Assembly: GCA_021442155.1 (NCBI GenBank)
Contig: CM038216.1
Span: forward strand, 86,710,945 to 86,774,944
DNA: 64,000 bases
Source of the DNA: Cymbidium sinense
Lineage: Eukaryota > Streptophyta > Magnoliopsida > Asparagales > Orchidaceae
Reading direction: 5' to 3'
The translations under genes and the position numbers were made by a program. How positions within the stretch are numbered: position 1 is the stretch's first letter; the number at the start of each line of letters is the position of its first letter. The notes under the pieces were generated by a model. It was not told the origin of the DNA and did no database searches. It saw only the letters and a list, made by a program, of their open reading frames with translations. Below, in pieces: positions 34,440 to 46,986 of the stretch.

Positions 34440-37400
34440 TTCTTTTTCAGAATTATTATTATGATAAATTTTCTTATTTGGAACATCCGTGGTTGTGGGA
34501 CACTCCCTGTTCGCAACCGTGTTAGGAGCCTCTGTCACTCTCATAACATCAAACTTCTTATTATTATTGAGCCTTTCATTAGATCTTCCAAAATTGCCTT
34601 TGTTGCTAGATCGCTTGGATTCCAAAATTTATTCTTCAATCTTAACAACAAAATTTGGTGTTTTTGGGAAAATTCTATCACCATTTCCATCATTGATGAT
34701 CTTGATCAATTGGTTAATGTCAAAATCTCTTTAGGTGATTTTTCGACTTTTGGTTCCTTTATCTATGCTTCTTGTAATAGAGCCGATAAGAACATCCTCT
34801 GGAATCATTTAAGATCCTTTGTCCCCTCAGTTAACCTACCCTGTTTGGTTGGGGGTGATTTCAACACTATCATTGCTTCATCGGAAAGGAGGGGAGGATG
34901 TTCTCCTAACTTTCATTCTATGGAAGACTTCTCTAATATGATCCTTGATTGCAATCTGATTGACATTGGTTTTCGATGATTACGTGGCACAACTCTAGAC
35001 TTTGGCGATCGGGCACCCTCTTTAATTCTCTTTGGATTAATCAATGGCCTCTCACCTCTGTTGAACATTTGAGGGACTTTGTCGATCATGCCCTCTTTTG
35101 ATCTCTATCAAAACTCCCCCCACTAATCCTTCTACTCCCTCATCTTTCTGTTTCCAAAATATGTGGACTCAACATGGTGATTTCACTAATTTTGTTTCCA
35201 CTAACTGGATGGCTCCCGTACATCCGGATAATTCCGTTAAAGGCATGGTTCGGCTTTGGCTTAAGCTCAAGAGGCTTAAACAAAACCTCAATTGGTGGAA
35301 CAAGCATATTTTTAAAAATCTCTTTACCAATCTTAAAGCTATGAAACAAGTGGTTTATTCACTTGAAGAGGCTGTCTTAACCGACTCCAGTAAGTTTGAA
35401 GAGTTGAGCACTGCCAAAGATAGTCTGATTAACTACCAAAATATGGAGGAAACCTATTAGCATCAAAAAGCTGCTAGCAAACATATTGCTGATGGTGACC
35501 GTAACACTAGGTACTTCCATGCTATCTGTAATAAATGGAAAGCTCTAAACTTGATTAAGAAAATTAAGAATCTAATGGTATTTGGATAACGATAACAATG
35601 AAATCAAGGATTCTGTCATACATCACTTTCAAAATTTATTAAATTCTAATCCTTCTTAGAAACCCTCTCCAACACCCATCTTATCTCTTATGATTACCAA
35701 TGAGGATATTTGCTCACTATATCGTCCCTCGAGCGGAGATTAGTAGTACTCTTAATAGCATGAACAATGACTGTTCTGGTCCCGATGGCTTCCACTGCTT
35801 TCTTTCAACATTGTTGGACTTTTATTAAATCGATCTTAATGTGTTATTGATTTCTTTGATGACAGCTCTATTCCCAGATATTTTTCTAGTACTTCTATTG
35901 TTCTTATTCCCAAAACCATCAATCCTGAATCCTGCGGTGACTTTAGACCTATTAGTCTTTGTACCTTCTTCCAAAAACTCATTGCTAAACTAATTAATAA
36001 TAGAATTAGCCCCCTGCTTCATAAAATCATCTCCCCTAACCAAACTGGTTTTGTTAAGAATAGAACCATATCTGATAATATTCTCCTCGCTCAAGAACTA
36101 GTTCATGACATTGACATTTCTTCCAGAGGAGGTAATATGCTCTTCAAACTGGACATCTCTAAAGCTTTTGACAACCTCTCGTGGGATTTTCTTTTTCAAA
36201 TCTTGCATTTGTTTGGTTTCTCTGATCATTTTATCCGGATTATTAAAAGTTGTATCACTAACATCTGGTTTTTAGTCATCTTAAATGGTGAATCTCTTGG
36301 TTTCTTTTCTTCGAGCCATGGTTTGCGTCAAGGCGACCCCCTTTCTCCTTCTCTTTTCATCATAGTCGAATATCTTTGAAGCCTCAATGACCTTTTCATC
36401 CAAAAAAACCTAGCATGGCTTTTAAAACTCATGGTGGTTTCCTGTTTTCTCAAGCTTTCGAGATGATTTTATAATCTAATGCCTCCCTTCAACATGTCAA
36501 AATATTAAGAATCTCTTAAATGATTTTGGGAAAGTTAGTGGTCTCTTCACGAATGATAAAAATGTTGTTTTATTCCCTCAGCGAAGATTCCTCCCAATAG
36601 ATTAAATCAAATCTCTAGAATTACTAATTTTAAGCAAAGTCACTTTCCCATTAATTACCTGCTCCACTTTTTTAAAGGCGAGAAAAGATCTCACCTTTTG
36701 ATGATCTTATTCAAAAAATTACTAAAATTTCAGTTTGGGAATTCCATTTACTCTCTTTTGGTGGTAGGCTAACCTTGATCAAGAGCACTCTTAATTCCAT
36801 GCCTTTATATCTCATCCAAACCATTGTGCCAACCATCTCTAGCATCAATAGAATTGAGCGTCTCCTTAATAAATTTTTCTGGGGCTCCAATACCTCTTCT
36901 AAAAAATGCACTTTGGACCTCTTGGTTTAAAAGTTGTGGCACTTTTGTGAAGGTGGTCTTGGTTGTAAATCCATAAAAGAAGCTATCAATGCCTTCTCCT
37001 ATAAACTTTGGTGGAATTTTAGGAGTAATCATAATCTCTGGGCTAATTTCATGACTGCTAAATATTTCCAGGGTAAGCACCCCCTCATCTGTCCCTTTAA
37101 ACCGGGTGACTCCCCTGTGTGGAAGAGACTTTGTTCTATCAAATGGGATGCCGAATCTCTAATTTTTTGGGGTATCAACTCTAGTACCTCTTTCTTCTGG
37201 CAAGATAACTGGAGTGGTTGTGGTTCCTTGGATGACTTACTCTACACTCATTCCACTTCCGCCATTAAAGTAAACTCTTTTTGGCATAACAATAAGTGGA
37301 ACAATAATAACTTTTGATTTTATCCCTTGTACTTTCTCGAATATGGTCACTTCTATTCCTATCACTTCTCAAACTCAAGATCATATTCTCTTCAAGCTCT

Positions 37401-38484
37401 CTCAATGGTGATTTCAACCTCAAAAATGTGTGGCTCCACATTAAAGATACTCAGGATTCCTCCTATGTATTCTCCAAACTTTGGAATAACAATATCCCTA
37501 CTTCTTATTTCTTACTTGGCGTATTGAAAAATTTTATACCTGTTGACTCCTTGTGGGGTAAAGGATTCCATTTACCCTCAAATGTCAATTCTTTCCATAT
37601 TGAGAATGTTAATCATGTTTTTTTTGTTAATGGGGCCATAGCCTCTAACCTTTTTGGTATGATGATCTTTTAACACCGTCATTTTCAATGGCTCTCTTAC
37701 TACATCAACTTCTTGAATTCTATTTTGATAACACTACTAAAGGTCACATTAAAGTTATCATTGCTATCACTCTTATCTGGTTCATATGGATGGACTGTAA
37801 TGATTCAAAACATCGAGGGATCCCTATGAACCACGTGAGGATTATTGCTAAAACTAAAAGAAAAATTCGTGACTTGTTTAAAGCTAATCTCATCCATTAC
37901 AGACACTTCAAAGGCTATAAATTTGTGGCCAATAACTGGGCATTACCTAGCCGTATCAACCTTACTGTCGAAATGACAAGATTGTCTATTAGAAAAAACC
38001 TCCTGACCATATCATTAAAATCAATGCTGATGGCTCTGTGTCTCATAATGGCTCTAGTTGTGGTGGCATTTTCAGGAACTCTAAGGGTCTAGTCCTATGT
38101 GCTTTTGCTTACCCCCTTATTCTCTGCACTATCCCATTTTCTGAGCTTATGGCAGTCTTCAAAGCTCTTGAGATTTGCATCCAAAATGGCTGGCTCAATA
38201 TTTGGATTGAGGTGGATGTTGTTCTCCTAATTGATCTTTTGACTTCCACTAAGATGAGCAGTACGGAATTGTACTACCTCCTCAAGCAAACTAGAGCTCT
38301 TTTTGCCCAACTAAATTTTAACATCACTCATGTTTGGCATGAAGGAAATGCTTGTGATGACTACCTTGACAATATGGGTGCTAGATCTGATGGTATCATC
38401 CTCTTTGATCAACTCACCTTACCCAAACACTTACGTGGGCTGGTTAACTTGGACAATTCTGGGTTTCCTTATCTCAGAACCTAA
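34440..38484 (+). pseudogene. LINE-C ORF2 (endonuclease, reverse transcriptase, zf-RVT, RNase H)
   Basis: The endonuclease is at 34461-35110: LIWNIRGCGTLPVRNR, IIIEPF, FGSFIYASCNRADKN, GGDFNTI, and a damaged VDHALF in place of SDHAPL. RT: FRPISLCTFFQKLIAKLI near 35944, ISKAFDNLSWDF near 36154, HGLRQGDPLSPSLF near 36318. Motif C is shifted and altered to FRDD near 36450. The connection segment is at 36934-37317 (EGGLGCKSIKEA) and zf-RVT at about 37395-37660. RNase H (38020-38430) has NADGSVSHNGSSCGG (across a frameshift), ELMAVFKALEI, WIEVDVVLLIDLL and HVWHEGNACDDYLDN. It is the clearest RNase H in the window. The stop is at 38482-38484. Multiple frameshifts. Confidence 0.9.
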
Positions 38485-41400
38485 TCTAACATCATTGTTT
38501 CTTTCCTGATCTGTATGCTTCTTTGTTTCTTGGGCTTTCTATTATTTTTTGTGCCTTTTGTGGATGCTTCAAATGGATATTACTTGCTATCTTGATATTT
38601 GTGCAATGATTTGGAGTTTTAATAGTTTCTCCTTCATTAGGAGGCTCACTGCTTTTGGCATTTACACTGTTAAAGGATTGCTATTGAGCTATATGTATAC
38701 TAATATTCTACAGTGGAATTATGTTAAGCTATGTGACAACTGCTATTGGTTTTATAACACCAATCTTATTTGGGACTTTAATCTTATTCTTTGTTGTGCA
38801 TTTCTAATCCTAGGGGCTTATTGATCTTGGATGGAGATATTTATTTTGATGGGCTTAGCTAATGCTATTAATTTGCAACTCTTTTTTATTAAAGTTATTC
38901 TTGCTTGGAGCATCTTAGTTCTCTGTTGTTTCTATGCTATAGTATTGTTTACAATCTTTGGTTGCAATAATCATCTTGATGATTCTTGTTAGGTTATTGG
39001 ATCTAGCGATAATGCTTCTTTTGACATGCTGATTGTCTCCCATATTTTCTTTGATTCTAGGTTGGAGCTGACGTTTCTCTTTTACTTATGGGAGTTATCT
39101 TTTACTTTATTTTTGTGCATGAAGAGGCTATTTGGCCTTTTTGCTGATTCTTATCCCCTTGGCTGTTGTTTAAACTGGAACCTGGACCCCATACAACATA
39201 CTCTTTTTGGAATCCATTTCCAGTTTCAGCAGGGTTCCTTTGGTGGGATCCTGCTGTTGGGTGCTTTCTTCTTTTCTTCCACCTGCTATGGATGTTCTTT
39301 GCAGGCTTTCTCACAGATTATTACTAGCTGTTATATTCAAGAGAACCTCTCTGTGCAAGATGCTTCTAAGATTGGGGCTTTGGTCTTCTCTTGCTCCCTG
39401 CAGGAAGGGGCTTTCATGTTGGCCTTTCTTTTTGGTTTTTACTATGTTTACATTTTTTTCTTTGTTTCTCTTCCTGCGCTAACTTGGATCTTTGTTGGTC
39501 TTCCCTGATTTATCCTTGGTGGATTAATGTGACTAATCATCCGCTAATGCTTTGAATGTCTCTTCTTGGATTGGCTTGTGGTGGGGTACATTTTCTTCCT
39601 CACCCTATCTTTATATCTACTTTTGGGGTGGATTCTTGGTCCATCCCTGTTGGCTGTAGGATTTCTAGGTCCTATACTCAGCAAGTTATTTCTGACATTG
39701 CAATTCTAAGGTTATTTGGTGTTTGCTATCTGGATTATTGCATTCAAGATATTTATTCCTACGTTATATCTACTTAGATAGTAACTATGGCATTGCCTAC
39801 TCTGATTGAGAGGCTTGGATGTTTTTGCCCTATATGTTATTGTCCTGGCTGCTTTTCACCTTGGTTACCTGATATCATGTTTTTTCTGGATTCTAATGAT
39901 GATTTTCATTTGAATACAATTTTTGATCCTTTTGTTGGTGGGTTCCAATGTGGCAATAATCTCTCTGCTGTTGGGATTGGCTCTCTGATTGCCTGTGCTG
40001 TTGCACAACACCTGTTAGTTATTCCTATGTTCGGTTATGCTACTCTGGATATGATTATGGGTTTTAAGGCGTATGCAGTCAGTTATCTTTGTTCATTTGT
40101 TCGGTCATTGGTTATGCAGTGGTTTTTTTGAATTATGGTACTATGTTGTCCCTTCTTTGTCTTGGCCATTGCTTTTATTTTGCCTTGGCTATTTTTTTGT
40201 CTTGGTTATTTGCTATCTTGCTTTTCTGTATTCTAATGTGGTTCCTACTTTGTATCCTCTAACTATTTTGTTGTTGGGATTTCTCTGCTTTCTTTTTTCT
40301 ATTTGGGGTATTGTTTATTATCGATATATGATCTACATTACCCTTGCATCTGAGGTTGTGGGTTCTCCTTGTGTTTTATAAAATGTCCATGTTGCTATTT
40401 TTTGGAATTGATTTCCTTAGAAATATTCTTTGTTTTCTTTTGGTTTTGCTTTTAACACAGGATGTTGTTGCTTTTCCTTTGTTGTTCTCCCACCCTATAC
40501 TATTGGAGCATGCACTTGAAGCCCATTTCTTTGTTATGCTTGGAATTAATAAATGATTTATCTTATATGCATAATTGGGTTATTGACCAACCCGGTTATT
40601 ATTATCATTATCCTTGGCGGTGGATTATGGTGACTAAGCATCGATCTCGATTTCTCACGAATGTCACTTCTTGGATAGGTTTATGGTGGGAGCTTTTCAT
40701 TATATATCCTTTCCTTTATCTATATATGTTTATGGGTGGACTCTTGGCCAGCTTGTTGGTTTTAACTGCCTTGTTTGTTGGCTGATCTGGATTAATACTC
40801 ATCTTACTACCCCTGGGATTTTGGATTATTTTGGCAAGCTAGCTGGTTTTTGCTATTTTGGTTGTCTCTTATCTTGGAGATTTTCTGTCTTGTTTTATCT
40901 GGACACCTCAATTGGCTCCATCTTTGTTGGTTGTAGAATTTCAGGGCCTCATGCTCACGAAAATTTTTCGACATTCTTGTCACGATGGTGATATTTTTTG
41001 GTGATTTTTTTCCGAGTTGCCTTGGGATAATTGTTTTTTATGCTATTTATTTGGTTATCTATTATTGCCATGTCTTGTGATTGAGGAGTTTTATGGCCAA
41101 TTTCTGTCTTTTCTATTTTGGATGTTGCTATCTTAAGCATTCTTTGTTTTAATTCTAACCCATTTCATTCCACTTGTTGATTCTTCTTGAATGGTGGGTT
41201 CAAATGTTGCATTATTTGATTTTGTTGTTGGGGTGGTTAGCTTTCTGAATACCTGTGCAGTTTATCTCCTGTTTCTGATCTGCATTACCTGCTGTTGTCC
41301 TTATTCCTACCTCATTTCTGATAGGTTGGTGCAGTCTTATGTGATGAATATTTTGAAAGAGTGGTATTATAGAGAGTTTAGTCCCTTACTGTCTTGGATG

Positions 41401-42436
41401 TTGTTGCCTTTTGCTGTCTTTTTTTCTGGGTTGATTGTTGATTTGGATTATCGAATTATGACCACGAATGCTACTATTGGAGCCGCTTAACTTTTACTTG
41501 GTGCTCATTTTAGGGTTGCGGTCCATTCCATGTTGAGCTATCGCCTTCCTTACTATTGCTTTTCTCCGGATATTAATAAGGGGTTGTTTCACAGGTTGTT
41601 TCCTACGAAAGTTTCATTTATATATCATATGATTGGGATGGTGATAATTATATTGACTTGATTAGATTTGACAAGTTGTCTCCTCACAATTTTCTTGTGG
41701 ATGGATCTTTGGATTGCTTTCTTTCTTGGATATATGAGATTACGCTAAGATGGCTCACTCTCTTATGTTTATGTACTCTTATGTCAAGATGTCTATATTG
41801 ATGATACTTTTCTTGAATGAGACTCCCTATCCTTCAGCTCTTAACAATTTTCAATATACTTTAGATATGATTTTTCTTAGGTTTGTAGGTAATAAAGCTC
41901 ACAAGAATATCAACAACTGGGTGCTCCCTTCTCAGTTTGTTGGCTATGATATGTGATGATCTCACTCCCTATTGGTTGGTAGCTCATGTGATGTAACCCT
42001 CAGTTTGGATGCTCATATTTGCATCTACCCCAACATGGTGTGATTGAGCCTGAGCCTTCTTGATCACATTTCCTTAATAACATACTCATATTATATTGTT
42101 CTCTTCTCATTTTTTTGTCTGTATTACCTTGCTTTTCTCTCCCTATTATAACTTTCGGTGATTCTCTCTCTCAGTCTTTTTTGTCTACTCAGTTATCATG
42201 CATTCCCACATCCTTCAGAGCATTGGCTTTATTCTTACTTTAGCTTATTATGTTAATCATCTTGTATCTTTTGATTGTTTTTATGCTTTCTTTTGCTCTT
42301 GGAAGTACATAGATAGGAGATTTACTCCTTAGGCTGATTGTAGCTCTTTGAGCAGTAGTTCTGGAGTTTATCCCCTCTTAAGGACCTTGTAACCCTCTTT
42401 TTTGGCAATAAAATACCCCTACATGGGGTTTCCCCC
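38485..42436 (+). other. Very long 3' region of LINE-C (about 3.95 kb), T/G-rich
   Basis: The region has many short hydrophobic open frames (for example 39026-39508 and 39787-40131), consistent with T-rich sequence. It appears to hold an imperfect internal duplication: GTGACTAATCATCCG..., GAATGTCTCTTCTTGGATTG and TTGGCTGTAGGATTTC (39529-39670) recur as GTGACTAAGCATCGA..., GAATGTCACTTCTTGGATAG and TTGGTTGTAGAATTTC (40630-40940). The end carries the same two conserved blocks as the other copies (41988-42065 and 42335-42436). Confidence 0.65.
42407..42412 (+). promoter_or_regulatory. Poly(A) signal AATAAA of LINE-C
   Basis: GGCAATAAAATACCC about 25 bp before the 12-A tail. It aligns with the signals of LINE-B, LINE-D and LINE-E. 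Confidence 0.8.
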
Positions 42437-42448
42437 AAAAAAAAAAAA

Positions 42449-43394
42449 TTAAATAAAATAAAATAAACACCTAAACTAAAACCTAAACGGTAAACCTAAA
42501 ACTTAAATCCTAAACCATAAAAACCATAAACCCTAAACCCTAATAAACCTAAACCCTATACTCCAAACTCTAAACCCTAAACTAACCCTAAACCCTAAAC
42601 ATGAAACCCTAAAGACCTAAAAACCTAAACCTAAACTAAATAAAACCTAAACCTATACTGAAACCTAAAATAAAGTAAAATTAAATTAAAAATAAAAATT
42701 CAACTAAATTAAAATAAATTAAAACCAAAACTAAACTAAAAAAATGAAGTAAACATAAAATTAAAAAACCTAAATGATGAAAAATAAACCTAAAATATAA
42801 AATAAAAAGAAGTAAACAAAACCAAAGACCTAAAATAAAAATAAAACTTAAACCTAAAGAAAATAAAATAAAATAAAACTAAAAATAAACAACCTAAACC
42901 TAAACCTAAAAAAATAAACTTAAATAAATAAACTAAACTAAATAAAAAAATAAACCTAAACATAAATAAAAAATAATCTCAAATAAATAAAAATAAACTA
43001 AATAAACTAAACTGGTTTAATTTAAAATTAAAAAACCCTAAACCCTTCAAACCCTAAACCCTAAATAGTACCCTAAACCCTAAACTCTAACAACCCTAAA
43101 CCTAAACTAAACTCAGCCCTAAACCCTAAACCCTAAACCCTAATCCCTAAACCTTAAACCCTACAAAACCATAAACCCTAAACGCTAAACCCTAAACTAA
43201 TCCTAAACCCTTAGGCCTAAACCCTAAACGCTAAACCCTAAACTCGAACACTAAACCCTAAATCCTAAAAGCCTAAACCCTAAACCCTAAACCCTAAACC
43301 CTAAACCCGAAACCTTAATTCCAAATCCTAAATTTTAAACCCTAAAATTAAACCTAAAGTAGCTATATAAATAAAAAATTAACCTAAACCCTAA
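42449..43394 (+). repeat. Telomere-like array between LINE-C and GRP module 7
   Basis: Mixed CCCTAAA/A-rich sequence (42449-42660), A-rich (42660-43010), the hinge ACTGGTTTAATTTAAAATTA (about 43011), then CCCTAAA variants with a run of about five near-perfect heptamers at 43272-43308. No gene. Confidence 0.9.
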
Positions 43395-43872
43395 GATTGG
43401 GCAGAACCTTGACGATAGGAACATCATCATCAACTAGGCTAATTCTAGATCTAGTGGTGGAGGTGAAGGCGAAGGTGGCGATTATTATAGTGGTGGTGGG
43501 GGTTCTAGAGGTGTTGGTGGATATGGAGGTGGTGGTCAATGCAGTGGTGGTTATGGAGGCTAGAGGAGCGACAGAGGTTACAGCCATGGTGGTGGCGGTG
43601 GGAGAGGTTGCGTATTTGATGGATCCACACTACTTGAGAGGTGGTTGATGGGAACTAACTAAAAGAACGGCCAATCGGATCTACCGCTTATGGAACTGTG
43701 TCTTTATAGTAGAGACAGTTCTAGTTATCTAGGGTTTTTGATTTGCTCTATGCGTGCCCATTCTTTATCTACGTTGTCACTTATGTCTTAGAAAACTGGC
43801 TTTGTTACTTGTTTGATGAAATCGAAAAGAAGAAATGTTGAATTTGAATTTATTTTATAATTAAAATAAAAA
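43395..43872 (+). pseudogene. GRP module 7: glycine-rich RNA-binding protein 3' end with 3' UTR
   Basis: It starts GATTGGGCAGAACCTTGACG (-GQNLDDRN-like; Gln codon kept), then I-rich and a stop, and a Gly tail with GGGSRGVGGYGGGGQ and YSHGGGGGRG-like codons. The 3' UTR holds TAGAGACAGTTCTAGTTATC and the other shared landmarks, and ends in an A-rich run at about 43863-43872. Overlapping open frames on both strands (43397-43648 plus, 43384-43587 minus) are not in the Gly frame. Confidence 0.83.
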
Positions 43873-46795
43873 AACTTTCAACCCTAAACCATAAACCCTA
43901 AACCCTACACCCTAAACGCTAAACTAAAACCTAAACCCTAAACCATAAACTATGAAAACCCTAACCCTAATCACTAAACCCTATACCCTAAATCTCAAAC
44001 CTTAACCCCTAAACCCTAAACCATAAAACCCTAAACCATTAACCCTAAACCCTAAACCTTAAAACCAAAACCTAAATAAAAAAATAAAATAAAATAAAAT
44101 AAAACCTGAACAAAACCCACAAACCTAAACCCTAAACCCTAAAACCCTAAACCATAAACCTAAACCCCAAACTCAAACCCTAAACCCTAAACCTTAAATT
44201 TTAAAAAAAACCTAAACTGACATAATTAAATAAACTTAAAATAAAATAAATAAATAAAACCTAAACCTAAATAAAATAAAAAAAATAAAATAAAAAAAAA
44301 ACCTAAAGTAAAATATAAACATAAACCTAAACCTATAAGTAAAATAAAATAAATAAAAACCTAAACTAAATTAAAAAAAATAAACCTAAAAATAAGAAAT
44401 TTAAATAAAATAATAACTAAATCTAAAATAAAAATAAAATAAACCTAAAAAAATAAAATAAAATCCAAAACCTAAACCTAAAAATAAAATAAAACCTAAA
44501 CCTAAAAATAAAATAAAATAAAACTAAATTTAAAAAAACTAACTAAACCTAAACCTAAAAAACTAAAATAAATAAACATAAAATAAATAAACCTAAAATA
44601 AATAAAATAAACTAAATAAAAATTAAAATAAACCTAAGTAAAAATAAAAAATAGAATAAAATCAAATAAATAAAAAATAAACTAAATAAACCTAAACTCG
44701 GTTTGCTTTTTTAAAATAAAACCACACACCTAGATCCTAAACCACTAAACCTACACTATAAACCACTAAACCCTAAACCACCTAAAACAAACCTAAACCC
44801 TAAACCCTAGCCACAACCCACCAGCCACACCTACAAAACTAACCCACCATAAACCTGACCAATTCAACTCTAAAGTAACCTAAACCACTAAACTAAACGT
44901 TAAATCCACCCTAAATCTTCCACCTCTAAACACCACAACCACAACCCTAAACTAAAACTACCAAACTAAAACTAAATAAATAAAATAATTAAATATACCT
45001 AAACCTAAATAAAATAAAATAAAATAATAAAATAAAACCTATACTAAAACTTAAACCTAAACCTAATCCTAAAATTAAAATAAAAAAATAAACTAAAGAA
45101 AATAAAAAAAACCTAACTAAAATAAAACATTAAAATAATCCTAAAATAAAAATAAAATAAACCTAAAAATAAAATAAAACTTAAACTAAAAAAATAAAAT
45201 AAAAAACCTAAATTGAAATAAATAAACCAAAATAAATAAACTAAACTTAATGAAATAAAAAATAAACCTAAATAAAATAAACTAAAATAATTAAAAATAA
45301 ACTAAATAAATCATGTTTGGGTTTGCTTTAAAAAAAAACATAAACCTAAACCCTATAAACCCAAACCCCACTAAACCCTAAACCCTGAGCCACTGACCTA
45401 AACCTACATGACCCTTGACCTACCTAAGTACAGACCTTAAACCCACCCAGGTTCTCCTCTGACCATCCCTAAACCATACCACCCTACTCCTAAACTTTAA
45501 ACCATCCCCATCCCAAAAAAAATTGTAAATCCTGGGCCACTAAACTCTAAACCTAGGCCAAACCTAAACTGAGCCTGATGTTACCCTAGGCCCTATGACT
45601 CACCTAAACTCAATGACCAACCTTAAACTCCATGGCCTACCCTAAACTTCCTATCCCAAAACCTGGGCCAGCCAGGCTCTAAATCCTAAACACCTTTAAA
45701 CCCCACCCTGACACTACCCAACCACAACCCACTCCCCTAAACCCTGTAAACTCTTAAATCTTGGAATCCTCTCCTCCTTACTCCCAATCTTGGGCCCTCA
45801 AACAAACCATGGACTCTAAATTACTCACCACTACGTTACTCGCCCCTAGGCCTAAACCTCTCAAACCCTAAATCATAACCTGAGCCCAGACACTAGACCC
45901 ATCTAAGGCGTTAAATCATACCATGACCCTAAATCTGCTCCTAAATGACCCTCCCAGGCCCTGGGCCCTGACCATCCTACCCTCCTGAGCACTACAGATG
46001 TGACCTGAAACTGAAAAGGCACACTATAAATGACACTGGGCCTAGGCCACCAGGCCCTAAAGCTCTTACCAACTGATCTGACCTAAACATGCTCTAACCC
46101 AAAACCCTTTAAACCTAAATTGAATAATACTTATAAGACAAAAACTATATAAATACTAAACTAAATAAAACTTAAAATAAACTTATAAAGATATATAAAT
46201 AACATTAAATAAACCTAAATAAGATGGTTTGCTTAATTGTTAAAACTCCTAAACCAAAACCTTGATCCTAAACCTAAACCCAAAAAAAACATACCCTGAT
46301 CTAAACAGGCCTAAACTGAGCCCTGGTACCCACCAGGCCCTATATAAAATCATGACCACCCACTAAATTCTCCCAATGCAAACCACTGACCTCTAACCTG
46401 AGCCAACAAACTCTGAGTCTTGATCCTAAATCCCTCTAAACTCAGGCCACTAAATCACTCTAAACTAAATCTTACTTTACCCCCTACAGCTGAAAATCTA
46501 AATCTGACCTACTTAATCTTAACCAACCCACTGAGCCTAAACCATAAACTTCAACCCAGGCCACAAAACTCCCAAATCTAAATCTACCCTAAACCCTACT
46601 CTAACCATAACCAAAATAAACCATTAAAACTAAACCTAAACCAAAAACCTTAAACCATAAACCTTAAACCTTAAACAACCTGACAACCCCAAACCTTGAA
46701 GCCTAAACCCTACAACCATAAACCCTAAACCCTAAACCCTAAAACCTAAACCCTAAATCCTAAACCATAAACCCTAAACCCTAATAATATTAAAA
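43873..46795 (+). repeat. Telomere-like array between GRP module 7 and LINE-D (three sub-units)
   Basis: CCCTAAA (43873-44215), A-rich (44215-44690), hinge CGGTTTGCTTTTTTAAAATA (about 44700), and degenerate CCTAAACC/CCAC words (44725-44990). Then A-rich (45000-45305), hinge GGGTTTGCTTTAAAA (about 45318) and a long moderately G+C-rich block (45340-46095). Then a short A-rich stretch, hinge GGTTTGCTTAATTGTTAAAA (about 46225), a second G+C-rich block (46250-46620) and CCCTAAA (46620-46795). At 2.9 kb it is the longest stretch between a GRP module and a LINE. No gene. Confidence 0.88.
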
Positions 46796-46986
46796 AAATA
46801 AAGAGAAAAAACATCATCACTCGAGCCCTCTCCTCATGTTCTAGCAATTTTTCTTTCCTGCTCTCATTTTCAGCTTTTTGGACGCTACTTGCAGGCTGTT
46901 TTGAGTGATTCTCAATGGATTCCTTCTGGAATCGATGGTCGCTGGCCAATTTCAGCCCTAGAACTTATTTAAACTTCTTTTCGAGG

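Larger units (their letters stand above)
32790..42448 (+). mobile_element. LINE-C, structurally full-length L1-type retrotransposon (about 9.7 kb)
   Basis: The 5' end (CATCATGACCGCGCTCTGTC) resembles that of LINE-D (CATCATCACTCGAGCCCTCT), which supports a true full-length start. Order: 5' UTR (32790-33030), ORF1, ORF2, an exceptionally long 3' region (38485-42436), AATAAA at 42407 and a 12-A tail at 42437-42448. The tail passes into TTAAATAAAATAAAATAAAC array sequence. Several frameshifts and stops inactivate it. Its extra length relative to LINE-D comes from the 3' region. Confidence 0.92.

Noticed and set aside
39787..41490. Several hydrophobic open frames as possible membrane proteins
   Set aside because: They fall in the T-rich LINE 3' region and overlap in different frames. 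No conserved frame is evident across copies for these particular stretches.
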